Assembly (NCBI GenBank): GCA_903813345.2
Contig: CAIIXF020000006.1
Span: 29,087,936-29,151,935, forward strand
Direction: 5' to 3'
DNA length: 64,000 bases
DNA from: Owenia fusiformis
Taxonomy: Eukaryota; Annelida; Polychaeta; Sabellida; Oweniidae
Translations under genes and position numbers: made by a program
In this document: positions 1 through 14,000 of the stretch, piece after piece
Numbering within the stretch: position 1 is the stretch's first letter
Layout: every line of letters starts with the position of its first letter
Notes under the pieces: model-generated
What the model saw: the letters and a program-made list of their open reading frames with translations, nothing else
Database searches by the model: none
What the model was told of the DNA's origin: nothing

Positions 1-2034
1 TATCAGCCAGTGTGCAAATTAAAACATGTTGGGCCTTAGGTGAGGACATTTTTACATTGTGGGGACAAGAAGAAGCTTTTAAGTTCGATAAATGTGTAAA
101 GGGTCTTTTAAAATGTGTATATAAACCCCAGACCCAATAACATGTTTTAGTTTCTTATATATAATGCCTGTAAACTGATATATGCTTTTAAATGTTTTGC
201 CAATGTCTGGAAGAACCATTTGTGTTCCGCTGTAATAAAAGCGTTTCCAATAAATAAAATAAAAAAAAATAAATAAAAAAATATGCACGTTCCTAATTAA
301 TACTGTATACATTATGACAATGTATACTTTACACTGCTTCTCATCCTAAAATCCACTTTTTACTATAATATGTGTTCTTTTACATTGTACGATAGATGTT
401 TAGAAGTGACAACTTTATGTAATGTAAAATACTATAGATGTTATAAACTGTTGAAATCATAAATTCTAATGCTAGATTATGAATACATAAATTCTTTGCA
501 CATTTCAACGCCATTTACAATGTATATTTTCCTTCATCTTGATTGTTTGTATTTTCCACATGATATCATGGTGAACATGTACTTGATGTTTTTTTGCTTA
601 TGTACTATATAAGGTGCAACAACTTTCAGGCCCGTAGCCAGGGGGGTTCGAACCTACCACCCCCCCCCCCCTTCCCCTGGCTAAAAGGTCTTTCAAAATC
701 ATGCAGTTTTCCATCATTCTGAGCACTTTTTAAGTGATTTTGGTCAATTTTGAACCAAAATTGTCAAAAGTGAACCCTCCCTGGGATTTTTCAAAAAGTA
801 ACCCCCCCCCCCCCCCCCCCCCCTTGGCAAATCCTGGCTATGGGCCTGACTTTTTCAGATGTCTTTTAAGATGTCTGATAAAAGTGATTCAAATTAATTA
901 AGTGTTCTAATTTGCAACATTTCCACCATGATCTTATATATAAATGTATATGTAGTTGATTAAAAATTTAACAAGCAATTTATGTTTAAAATTTGCACTC
1001 TGTATTCTGTCCTCCATCTTTAGATCAGCATGGAGATTCCATGTGTAGGTGAACCATTGTAACCATAGTAACTTGGAACAGCTTTATTGTTACCATAGCA
1101 ACTCAAACTGCTTTATTGTAGTAATTCAAGCTGATTGTCATGCTTTATTGTAACCATAGTAATTTAGCATTGGTTCAATGTATCCATTTTGAATGAAAAC
1201 TGCTTTGTTGTAATCAGTTCTTCTTTATTATCTTATTTACGTCTGATTTATTTTGTCAGTTATAATTGTAGCAATATGTATGTATTAGTAAACGCATGCG
1301 CTTATGTTGCCTATACCACATTTCACTCTCAATTTTAAAGCTAATAGCTGTATAAACATGCTCATGTACAGTTTTTGTATTTTTTAAATTGTTGTTTATT
1401 GAAAGTTAGCATAGTGATCGCTTGGCTTCTACACATGTACAGAAAAAAGTTTTGATTCAATCTAGTTGCATGGAACATTGGCTCTTCAAAAAAAGTGTTC
1501 TAAATTGAATAAATCCAGTCGATTTCAGTGACCTGACTGATCAACGTTTTCAAAGCCAACTCATTAAAAAGTTTGCAATGCTGCCTGCATGGTGACTTAG
1601 AACCAATATTGTTTTTTAAAACATTTTGAGTTTTTTATAAGAATACACTAAATGTTATGATTTGCAAATATCTGTTTCTTAATTATTTTTTATTGTATTA
1701 CAGTCATAATGCTATATACAAGTAAATGTCTGATTTAATCGAAAGCCTAAACATAGTTTGATTCATGAAGGATATCATTTTTATCTTAGGGTTAAATAAC
1801 ACATATATGTTTAGAACTACTTTAATATACTAATCCACTGCTTGGTTCACCCTCCCTCCTCTACCCCCTGATATATCCTCCAAGATCAGAATTAATCACT
1901 CATAATTAATTAATTACTCTGTTATATATTTTTTATTTCAATTCAATTTATTAATTATTGGAATCTAGTTTTCATAAATGTTTACAGAGATATGAAAATT
2001 GAATTGAAATAATTTTTTTATATTATAATCCCAG
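1..2034. other. Intron or 5' flank of LOXHD1-like gene, no exon recognised
   Basis: AT-rich sequence upstream of the first recognisable PLAT exon. That exon starts in phase 1, so this stretch is most likely an intron of the same gene whose earlier exons lie outside the window. I see no PLAT motif (GTDANV, PCxRWL) in any frame here. It contains one MITE (627-848) and a loose direct repeat around 1050-1165 built on the words ctttattgt and accatagtaa. A polypyrimidine tract precedes the acceptor at 2034. Confidence 0.6.
627..848. mobile_element. MITE with CAGGCCCGTAGCCAGG termini, copy 1
   Basis: A 222-bp non-coding element bounded by inverted repeats: CAGGCCCGTAGCCAGG on the left and CCTGGCTATGGGCCTG on the right (one mismatch). 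It is flanked by a direct repeat ACTTT (622-626 and 849-853), a plausible 5-bp target-site duplication. Long poly-C tracts lie just inside both ends. A second copy is at 21321-21536. It encodes no protein, so it must have been mobilised by a transposase elsewhere; the superfamily is not assignable from this sequence. Confidence 0.8.
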
Positions 2035-5000
2035 GCATACCTTACGAGATCACCACATATACAAGTGACCGTAGCGGGTCATCCACAGACGCAGATGTTT
2101 ATATTGTCATATACGGCAAGGACCAATGCAGTGAAAAGAAATCGCTGTGTGCCAATAAAAAGGAGAGAAAGAGCAGCTTTGAACGAGGAGCGGAGGATAA
2201 GTTTGTCATTGAGGTAAACAAATATTCAGAATTATAATTTGTTCACAATTTGTTTGGGAGAAATAAACAAATATCACACCTTGAGTCAAGGAATTATAAA
2301 AAGTGTTCTACTTTTTGTAAAGTTAGGGAACATTAAGAAGAATTTTTTAAATAATATATTAACTTTAAATGAAGATTGTCCTTAGATTGTTTTACTATTT
2401 TTGTTAATTTTCCTGTGGAAATAGTCAACATATAGAATAAGAGCAATGATTTAATTCTACTTGTCAATTTATGTAGCTCGAAGATGTGGGAGACCCCATA
2501 GAAAAGATACGAATTGGTCATGATGCTTCAGGCTGGGGATCAGGATGGCATCTTAATCGTGTAGAAATGAGAAAGCTGCACGAGTCTGGAAAGGTAAGAC
2601 GGGATACTTGAATCTCTACCGTAGGTTAGGGCGAAACACTCTGGGTGAAATGTTCCATGTGAAATGTTCTTGGTGAAATCATCCTGGTGAAATGTTCTGG
2701 GTGAAATACTACTGGTGAAACTTTATAATGGTCAGTTTACAAAACTCAACCCTTGGGGGAATGAAAGGATAAAAGCACACTGCCATTCAGTCGATCAATA
2801 TATCCAGAATTCTACAGAAAATCAAAAAATCAACCCATTCCCATTTGAGAGGAAATACTGAGGGAATATGTAAGCTTGACTAGAGAGTAGATTATTTAAG
2901 CGTTGCGCAGTTCAGATTTTGACTCAATTTAAATCCTTCAAACAAGCCCTTAAATCAGACTTTGGGGATAATTTTTAAACAATTGTGCTAAACTAGAGAC
3001 TCTTCATTGCATGCAATATTTTATCATTATTCTGTTTTGTTTATGATAAAGATTTCGTATTTTATTTTATTTGGGATAAAGATTTTAGATTTTATATTAA
3101 TTGGATCCCGTGTTTTGTATACACAATTTTCTATTTATTTTCACAAAGTAGATTAGAAATGATCACTTTTTAAATTTTAGATATGCATATATGTTTGTTT
3201 GTACACACAACTGTTTACATGTACATAATTTAAGTGTCAAAATACAATTTAAGCATGGAATCAAAAGTTCATCGGTCACCCTCTAATTTGACGCAGAATA
3301 CATGGTTATACCCAATCTTATTGATCAAAATTGACAACACACTAGCTATGTGTGAATCAAATCTGTATAAAAAATATTATATACAATTATTTTGTGATTT
3401 TTCCAGAATGGTTTGGTAAGTTAATGTAATGCTTGCTGAATGCAGATGTAATTTGAATGCTCTATTTAATTAAGACTACATCATACTCTATCCCTGCACA
3501 TATTATTTATAAACATTAATTTCATTTTTTCGTACATAAACATTTGGAAGTTGTTTTCATATATCGGTAATGATGACACAGAGGCTAAATGAGCCAAAAA
3601 ATATAACAAAGAAAACAATTTTTAAGTGAATTTTTTACATTTTTATAATGCATAGTTAATATGTTTATGAGCCATAGTTAAGTTATTTAAGCTAACACAT
3701 ATTTAATATGTTTATTCTTATTTTGGATATTTTTATTTATTATTACTTACGGTATTTTAATTCTTTAATTTGTGATTATATACTTGAATTGCTTTCGTGT
3801 TTTCACCAGTCAAGTATCATTTGCATGTACTTAATTGTACTTTTGCTTGGTATTGGTCATCTAAACATGCGTAATTTGGATTTGTCTCTCAGCTTTTATG
3901 TCACCACCATTAGGGCAGACATATTGTTATTGTCTCCAACCTTTTTGTGGTGGCAGTTGGTATTCGGTGGTTAGTGTTCAGCATTCGGTATCTGTAACAA
4001 ATGGCAGATGGTGAGATTTTACATGTTAATGCCGTGTTGCTTGTTAGTATGGTACATTTATAAGCCACAGAGCATGGGCAACAGTTTAGATAGCATGAAA
4101 CACTGATGGTTGCATCACAAAGTTTGCTTGAGTATCAGAAATGTTGGAGTACAAGTCCAAATATATTCTAAGCACATTGGCCAAAAGGGGAAAACATAAG
4201 GAAATGCGGTTAGAAAAAGGAACATTAAAAGCACAATTGGTCATATAACAACCCCCTTATCTCAACCAACTCACAAAAGAAATAGTTACTTTGATATTAC
4301 TCCCTTCCCCCCCCCCGACATCAGACTGCTTTCAAACTATGGGTCATTTGAGTCTTGCTGAAACAATATTGAGTTCAATAAACAGTTTTGACATGGACAA
4401 ATAGTTCTCGTTCTCAATAAATTCACATACTGACCTTGACATGTCAGAGCTAAGGTGCTTGAAGTTCAAGAAAATGTCTGCATTTTAACCTAAGTCTGTG
4501 CTCAAATAAACCCTTTGATGCTTTATGTTTTCGTGCGTTGTCACTCTGGATATGGCATGTCTTTGGTTTGGTAATGGCCAAAAATATACTGTACGTGTAT
4601 AAATTGAATAATTGCATTTATGGTGTTGGGGGTTATCTCTTATCAGACAGGTAACAATTCATGTAGTTCAGCATGGAAAACACGACACATAACTCTTGAT
4701 ATACTACATGTATTTTTGAAATGAAGGCCTAATTCTAAAAACAGCTTGTTTTTCATATTATTATTTAGAAATATCATGACTGCTAATCTGTATTTTGCCC
4801 TGTTGTGTAAGATTTTACATGATTCTGATGATTAAAAAGGGAAATTGGAGTTTGCTATTTTATTTGAGTTGTATGTCAAAATAATACTTTTTGCATGTAG
4901 GGTTCTACGACTTACGTGTTTCCATGTGATCGCTGGTTGGCCAGGGATGAGGAGGATGGCGCAATTGAGCGGGAATTAGTGGCCGGAAAGATTTTGGAAG

Positions 5001-5063
5001 AAACTATGAAAAAAGATGGCACTGTAAAAAAGAAACAAATTGAAAGGAAAGATACATTGATAA
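2035..5063 (+). CDS. LOXHD1: PLAT domain A of the LOXHD1-like gene (exons 2035-2213, 2477-2593, 4901-5063)
   Basis: Begins in phase 1 with [14 protein letters not shown], then [13 protein letters not shown] (the beta-strand block equivalent to GTDANV). The second exon gives [20 protein letters not shown], the classic PLAT second half. The third gives [20 protein letters not shown], followed by a Lys/Glu-rich linker. Acceptors are ATCCCAG, TATGTAG and GCATGTAG; donors are GTAAAC, GTAAGA and GTGAGT. The intron before the third exon is 2.3 kb and holds no recognisable coding sequence. Confidence 0.88.
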
Positions 5064-8000
5064 GTGAGTGATGGATTGATAAATATTAATTGAATTTGAA
5101 AACGTATAGTCTAAATCTCAGTTATATGCTTTCTTTTAAAACTTGGGTCCTTGATGAAACCAGATATTTGGTGATCCTTGCTTCTGTAAAAGCTTCCATT
5201 AAGCAAAACTTTGATATGCATTTTTCTTAGATATCACCTTAAGATGTAATCACATCAGTCTAAGATATAAATCAATAGATGACGACATGAAAATGGTGGA
5301 GTTCACTCATAATCTTTAATTAATATTGTGTAATGTTAATTCAATGCTTCTCTGATCTCTTCTAAACCCAAGCTAATTCACTCCATTTCAGGCAAGAAAT
5401 ATAATGTGAATGTCTATACTGGAGATATTCGTGGTGCTGGCACTGACGCTAACGTCTTCTTAACCATATTTGGAGAAAAGGGTGACACCGGAGAGCGAAA
5501 ACTTGTCAAATCAGAGACTAACCGTGACAAATTTGAGCGAAACCAGGTACTTTGATAAAATTTAAATAAACAATATACAGTTACTTATAAGTACATTCAT
5601 CTCAAGAGACTTGTCAGCAACAGAAACCTTAGTGAAATTGAAAATTCAAACAAATTGTAAAAATTACTTTACTTTAAGGTTGACAAGTTTACCATGGAGG
5701 CTGTTGACCTTGGTAAGCTGTTCAAGGTCAAGATTCGCCATGACAACTCTATGTTGAGTCCAGCATGGTACCTGGATAAGGTTGAAGTTATTGACTCAAA
5801 TGATGATAACGAGACCTATGTGTTTCACTGTGAGAGATGGCTTGGGAAGAACAAGGATGATGGCAAGATAGAACGCAGTTTATATGTCAAGGTGAGTTTA
5901 CACAAAAAAGTAGGTTTGTGTCAGCATCAATTAAAGTTTATTGTCAGTAAAGTACAGTTAAACCTGTCTAAGTGGAACACATTTGGTATCTAAAAAGTAT
6001 GCCATTTAGGAGGTATTCCACTTATAGAGGTTCACTTATCATTAAGAAAGTTGGTCCTCAGACTGTGAAAAGAATTCATCTATTAGGTGCTCCACTTCTA
6101 GAGGTGTTCACTTTACAGGTTTCACTGCAACTGGAATATATGCATATACCATAGAATGAAACCAGCTGATTATTTTTGTAATGTCACAAATGCCATGTGT
6201 ATTCTTATTAATTTATAATATTGCAGGGATACGAGGGTGACATGGCAAGTACAAGTACCTTGAGATCTAACTTGAAGATAGGATCCATGACAAGTCTTGA
6301 TTCTATGAGAAGTGAACCATTTAGTAAGAGTCCACGAATGAACCGCAAACAATCTATCATTGAGGAACTACCAGAAGGACCAAGTATGAATTATTCTATA
6401 CTAGGCATTGTCTATATTTCATCTTTACTAGGCCTAGTCACCATTTGCATTATTTCTGTCTGCATTTATATCATACTATTAATAGGCACTATTTGCGGTA
6501 TTTCATCTTTAATAGGAATTGTCTGCGTTATTTAATCTTATAGGCAATATTTACATCATAGGCATTTTCTGCACTATTTGCATCATTTTATCTTTAATAG
6601 GCACTGTCTTCATTATTAATTGAAGATACCCTAAGAATGAATTATGAAATGAATTGAAAAAAATCCAGAAATCTTAACTCATGTTAGAAAGTTGGAGAAC
6701 AAATTACCACTCTGACAATGGTCATTATACGTTTAAGAATGCTCCAATCAAATGCTTTATGAAATCTTAAAATCTAAAAGGAACATTGCCATGTGTTATA
6801 GCTATCCCATACACTGTGAGGGTCCACACTGGGGCAGGTGATGACAATGGGACCGACGCTAATGCATGGATACAGATCTATGGCCAGAAGAAGAAGCTGA
6901 CCACAGGGAAGTTATACCTAGAGCTTGCCCAGAGAGAAAAGTTCCTCCCTTCATCTATAGAGACATTCTCCCTCGAGGCTGTGGATGTGGACGAGATCAA
7001 ATCTATTGAGGTAAGGGGAAATGCCATCATGCCTATGTTTCAAATGACAGACTGAACTAGGCTGTTGCGTGAAGTCTTAACTCCAAATTGTGCAAAAATG
7101 ACAGAAACTCCATTCATATTTTCAAGATGGAAATACAGTAAAACCTGTCCAATCCAAATGCCTCTGGAACTGGCCAAAAGTGTTTGTATAAGCAGGTGTT
7201 CACATATCAAGGTTGTATAAACATGTGAGTCAATGGGAGAAACTTTGGGACAGAGAAAAAGTGTTCACATTAAGATGTGTTTGGATTAGACATATTTCAC
7301 TGTAATGTATTTATTAAGCACAAGAATTTGTGTTGCTTTACATGGACTTCTAGTCAAGCTAAAAGCCCTCATTTGTGTTGGTGAGGTAGATAAGGGGAGA
7401 TCAATAGTCTTGAAGCAAGACTAATGGACTACTTGCATGTTTCAGATTGGCCATGATGGGGTAATCCCAGGTACAGGTTGGTTCATAAAGGAGGTAGATA
7501 TCGACATGCCAACCAAGGGCAAACATTATTTCCTACCCTGTAAGCAATGGTTAGCAAGAGACAAGGGTGATGGAAGAACATCTAGGACTATTAATGTACA
7601 AGATGGAGATGGGACAACTACCTCTTATAAACCAAGTAAGTTTGTTGTGGACACTAGTAATACAAATTGTTGACCCTATAGTCCAATTATAGTAACCTTG
7701 TTATATTGCTATGTGTATGTGTTTAGCCATCCTCTGCATAGGCCTGGGAACATATATAAAGAAATTGAGTCGAATACACCAAGTAAAGAAAAATACTTGG
7801 TGTATTCGACTCGATTTTTTGTACATGTTCCCTGGCCTATGGTCCTCCGTGTGTGCACTTCCCATTGCTAGTTCATACAATAGAGTGTTTTACTTTTAAT
7901 GTTTAGGATCCTTATATATCTGTACATTTGCGTATTGCTATTCCCTACCTACAGGACCAAGAAGTAAGTGTATCAATTAACTAATTGAATGTTAAGGTGG

Positions 8001-11000
8001 TTAGGTGTTCAAATGAGAATGTGGAGATTCAGGAAGTGAGATATTCATTTTAGAAAGAATGCATAAATAAAGATGGATAAATGAAACAATTACTGTAAAT
8101 TGCTTTAATTTGACAGCCATTTTAATGAGGCAGATTGAGAAAAACTCAAATATCAATTAATTGAAAATTAATTGGTTTTATGTGTGTTTTATGGGAGTAG
8201 TAAATTGTTGTTACGATTGTCAGAATTTGATGTAAACAAATCGGTTACTAGGAAGTAGAGTTGAATGTAGGTCAACGCACATGCGCAGAAGAACGTCATT
8301 TTCCATTCATTTCTTGATACAAGGAGAAAGCAGGTTGTTATCTGAGTGAATCTCGCCCGCCATCCCTCCCCCATTTACCACCCATGAATTATCCCCCAAC
8401 TAAGGTGAGATCAAGAAATGGAAAATAGTTATTGTTAGTGGTACATGAAGGTAAGCAACCAAAGTAATCACAATGGTATTGATCAGATGTATTATTCTAT
8501 TTTTAGCTAATTAGAAAAAATAAACAAAAAATGTGTAACAATAAAAACTACTCCCCAAGAAACCCACATAAACCAAAAAGACAAATAAATAAGACTCCGC
8601 CAACTTTTTGAAAAGAATTTCAAGGGATTTTTTGTGTGCCTTTTCCAAGTGTTTCCTTGCAGTATAAAAATTTTGTGAAATCGGGAAAAAACATGAATAA
8701 AATGTCAATTCTAAACTATCTTCAAAGATCTACAGAGCCTGATGGTTTGTACAAAACAACCTGATACCAGGAGAGATAAAATTGTGTTAACTGGTTAAGG
8801 TTGCGAGCTTTGAAGCGATTATCCAATTATTGATCGATAGTGAATCCACCAAATCAGATCGCAGCCAAAATTTCAAAATTTGTCCAATCTGCCAAATTAA
8901 ATAGCGCCAAATTAAAGTAATTTACAGTACATTGTCCAGTTTTAAGGTAGACACAATGGAATGACCTATAATTATCTTCCAAAGTTAGAAGACTACCTTA
9001 AAGATAATTTATCAGAATTATCTTGGTATATTAAAATAAATTGCATGGATATATTTGCATGTTCTATGTTGGAATGCTTGCATGACAGTTATAAATGGTG
9101 CAATGTTCACATGACAGTTATGAATGGTGCAATGTTCGCATGATTCTTGTAAGACTTTAAAGTGATGCAATGTCTGCATGAAAGTTCTAAATGATGGTAG
9201 GCATGTCTAAGGTTCACCATATTTGTATTGATGAATACTCTTGGTAATATGTATGTATGTATGATTATTACCTTAAATGTGATCACCCAACAGCCTTTCA
9301 TCAGATCTTAGGGGTCTATATGGCATAAAGTGTAAGAACTCTATTTCAAATGCATGTTCACAATTCAATGAAAAACAGTGGTTGCACGCATGACTTTCAC
9401 CCATTGTGTATAGTTTAATATCTAGTAAAACATTTTGTACCAGATAGTTTGAACTTTGTTCATCTTTATCTTCCAAGATTCAGCTATTCAGCTTTCAAAA
9501 CGTATGTAGCCATGGGAAGATAATATGTAACAATAGGAAGATAATATCAGCGGAAGAAAATATGTAACTTGAGGAAATCAAGAATGGTTTTGACATTTAC
9601 CAACCTCTTTGAATAGATTTTATCTGGGCAAAATTATACTTTAAATTCCCATTTAATAAATGAAAATGTCCTTTAGATACACCTCATCTCAGTAATGAGC
9701 CCACTCTGTAATTCCCCTCACAGGGTCTGATTATGCTCTTGAATATTGCAGTGGTGCCATACGAAGTGACAGTTCACACAGGGGACGAATCTGGTGCTGG
9801 GACTGATGCTCAGATATTTATCAAGGTGTTTGGAGCCAATGGCAACACAGATGATATCATGCTAGAGAAGAAATCTGAAAGATTTGAAAGAGCAAAGGCA
9901 GATCTTATAAAGGTAGAACAATTTTGAGCATATCTAAACAATGTAAACATGCTTTATAAATTCATGATTCAAATGCAAGTAAAACAGAATAAGATTTGAC
10001 ATATTGTATTAAAAAAGAGATATAATTACATTTTAATCAATCATGAATTTTAAAACATCGAAAACACGATTTTAGGTGTTCCCTATACATGTACTGTTAT
10101 TTGAAAAAATGTTTAACTTCCTTTACAGCTTGAGCTTGATGACATTGCACCCCTCAAGAAGCTGCGTGTAGGGCATGATGGGAAGGGAACACGTCCTGAC
10201 TGGTACCTGGATAAGGTTGAGTTACGGAACATGGATACTGGTGATCTGACTGTGTTCAAAGCTGGCTGTTGGCTGAGCAAGACCAAAGGAGACAATAAAC
10301 TAGTCAAGGATCTACCAGCATTGGTCAGGGGAAAGAAACAAGTCAAAAGTAAGTTTTTCACTTGGTAGAAACTGTGTTGTTTTTAAAAGGAAATTTAGTA
10401 CATCTATCTGTGACTAAACATACCTGTTTGAGTTGTACATTATTATCCAATAAATAAGGTGAAAGATATTGTCCAAAAGTCACACACCTCATCAGTGAAT
10501 AAAAACATCTTTCTGAGCAAAACACATTAATTACATGTACTAAAATGTTTTAACATAACATATACCAATGATTAATTGTTTTGTCTCTTACAAAACATGA
10601 ATGTATATTTTATCAATATTTATCTTTTGTGTAGCAACGTCGTACAAAGTGAATGTAAAGACCAGTGATGTCAGAGGTGCGGGCACTGACGCAAATGTCT
10701 ACTGTATACTATTTGGTGAGAATGGAGACTCCGGCGAACTTCACCTTAAATCATCAGAGACTTTCAAAGATCCATTTGAGAATCAACAGGTTGATGTCTT
10801 CACTTTTCCTGACATGTTGTCGCTCGGTGAACTGTGCAAAGTTCGAATTTGGCATGACAACAAAGGTATGTTTGAGATAATGGGGGACATACTGGAGTGA
10901 TTTAAGCCCATTGTTTGCTCTCTAAACTTACGTAAATGTGAATACAGGTATTTGCCCCAAAGCATTACTTTAAAACGTGTTGAAATCATCCACATGTTGT

Positions 11001-14000
11001 GTTTTCAATATTTGTAATACTTGGGCTATTGATAGTGACATTATTTCTGGTGTCATAATAAAAGTACAGCTGACATCATTTCTGGTGTCAAGTGAATAAA
11101 GAAAAGAGCAGAAGTAGAGCGAATTTTCCATTGTTAAGGCTTAGTCAACTACAGTAAAACCCGTCTAAGAGGAACACCATTGGTACCTCTAAAATGTGTT
11201 CTGCTTGGGAGGTGTTCCACTTATATAGGTTCATTTAACATTAAGTCAGCTGGTCTTGGGATTCTGATAAGGATTCCAATAACAGAGGTGGTCCACTTCT
11301 ACTAGAGATGTTCCACTGTACAGGTTTCACTGTATACTGCTAGTTTCACCTCTGGGCTACTATCTTAATTATATTTCCAGGATTCGGTGCTGCCTGGCAT
11401 CTTGCCCACGTTGAGGTAGAAGATGTTAGTGGAAAGAAGAAGTTTATGTTCCCCTGCAATAGATGGCTCTCCAAGAGTGAGGATGATAAACAGATTATCA
11501 GGGAATTGACCTGCGCTAATTTATCAGCTCCAAGCCCGAAAGATAAGATTTGTAAGTTTATCCTTGGATTATCATTGTAGGCTCATCATGTGGTTTATAG
11601 CAATTATTCATGTATCATGTAACTTGAAGATTTTCTTTAATGCACAATATTCATTTCCAATACTATTATTAGCAGTACCAATTTACAATATATATATCCA
11701 ATACTGCCACTATTTTACTATTTTATTTGTTGAATTTGTGTACTTTTTGTATATAACATAATTAAAAGGGATGTTTTAAAACTCATTATTTTTTCAAATC
11801 ATTTCATTCACAACATTTGGAAATTCTACATGTAGATATCATGAACAACCTAAGAAAAAATAATATCGCAATGGATAATAATGTAAGAAGAAAACTGAAT
11901 AAGCAATCTAATCATGATTTGTTTATTTTAATTTTTTTTACACCACCTCCATTCATTCAGACATTTGCAACAGTCATACTTTTAAGTTCTAGTACATATA
12001 AAAAAAAGATAAATAAATAAAAAACTAAAAAAAACTTATGATTTGTTCATTAGCTTATGAGATAGAAGTGACCACCAGTGATAAGGCAAATGCAGGGATG
12101 GTTCACAATGGCTGGCTCCAGCTGGAAGGCAAGCTTGAGGGCAAGAAGAAAACCTCAAAGGAATTTGTCATGGAGAACAGCGCAAAGAAGAAAATACTGA
12201 GAAAGTAAGTGGAAACTTTATTTAGTTTTTTCATTTTTACAAATGTACATGATAAAGGGATAAAAGGAGATATAAACATGTAAAGAGAACAAAAATTTAA
12301 ATTTTATTTGCAGAGAAGTGGCTTTTTAGGTTCAATGGCTTGTTATACTCAGAACATTGAGTAAACATAATCCTTCAGTCACATTGAATTTAAATTAAAA
12401 TTGAAAAATGGCAAATGACATATTCAAATATTCTTATTATTTCTTAATTTACCATTACTTATAATTATTCCATTTTTCACTATTTTGTTTATTTTTTTCA
12501 GGGGTCAAACAGATTCCTTCAAATTCTCCAGCAAGAATCTTGGGAAGCTACAAAGGTGCATTCTGGGAGCTGTTGAGCGTGATGACAAATCACTAGGCGA
12601 TGTATCTGGAAAAGAGGCAATGTGGCACTGTCATGAGGTCACAGTGACGGATACATCATGTGGAGACAAGTAAGAATTCAGATATAAACCATAATAAAAA
12701 TGAATTGTGAAAATTTAAGTTAGCCAATTTGTTTGCAGAATACCTGAATTGAAAACTTAATTCAGCAAGACACAGAATTGAACTTTTGTCAATGAAGGTA
12801 TATTGGAAACAGTTATTAATGGTATATCGGAATGTGAAGAAGTCACTCCACCCTATACCGACGACTTGAACCTTTCACAGTTTCTTAGGCTAAAATGTGG
12901 ATTGAGCTCACTCTTCAATCCATTATTGTGTCATTTCACATCCCGTCTCTAGGCTTAAATTTATTAATTAAATTTATATTTCTATAGGTATGTGTTTCCC
13001 TGCAAAGACTGGATTTCTATCATGCCTGAGATGGATGAAGACGATGCCAAGAGTCTTGAGGTCAAAGATGTTGAACAAGGAAAGCTGAACACTATAAGAA
13101 GTAAGCATATCATCTATAATCTGGTATCATGTATAAACCATAAAATCTCATGCTGGTCCAAAGCAAAATGAAAAGGAGGAATTTATATTGAGAGAAGTAT
13201 GTAGTTGACACCAGAATTTGTATTAGAAATACGAGATGAATATTTCATCATTGGATGTTTCGTTCAAATGAGAAATGGAATAAAATTGGTTTAGGCTTGT
13301 CAATAGAAGTTATGTAACAATTGTTTGAAGCGTCGGCACAGCTTTTTTAGATAGCATGTACATGTATTTGTTTTAAACTTATTTCATTTGATCTTAATCA
13401 CATTTTAGTTTTTGTATATTTAGCAGCACTTTTTATGTCACAATTTTCAAAGATTTCTTATTTTAATTTTATGTCCAATATTAAGCATAATTTATCACAC
13501 TTTCAACTGGAAATTTTAGAAAAAAGCTTGATGAGCCTTTTTGATGATGCGGATGGTAAACTGAGATTTTAATACAGCACATTTTATTTATTGGACTGTA
13601 TATACAGCATTGGGTAGGTGATATGTACCATTGTTAACAAGCATCATGATTTATGGGCACACCAACCTTGTAGTTAAGGACAATCATATTATAAAGAATG
13701 GTAATTAGGTAGAGTAAGATTTTGATGAGTACAGCATGACTGTTGTATTCCTATAAAGAGAGATTTGCACTTCTTTAAGATAACAGTATACTTTATGTAA
13801 TTGATGAAACATTTTTTAAGATCACACTCCTATTGTTTTGTTGTCACAGTCCTGGGGGTTTCACTCTTATATAGCTCTTAATTGCTACGTGCTGCGCCAA
13901 AAAAGACCCTCTTTTTGAGCATTTTTCCGAGTCAATTTGCTCTCAGGATTGAAGGTTTCCATGTTTAATTTCTCTCAGACTTTTAAAAGACAATTGTATT

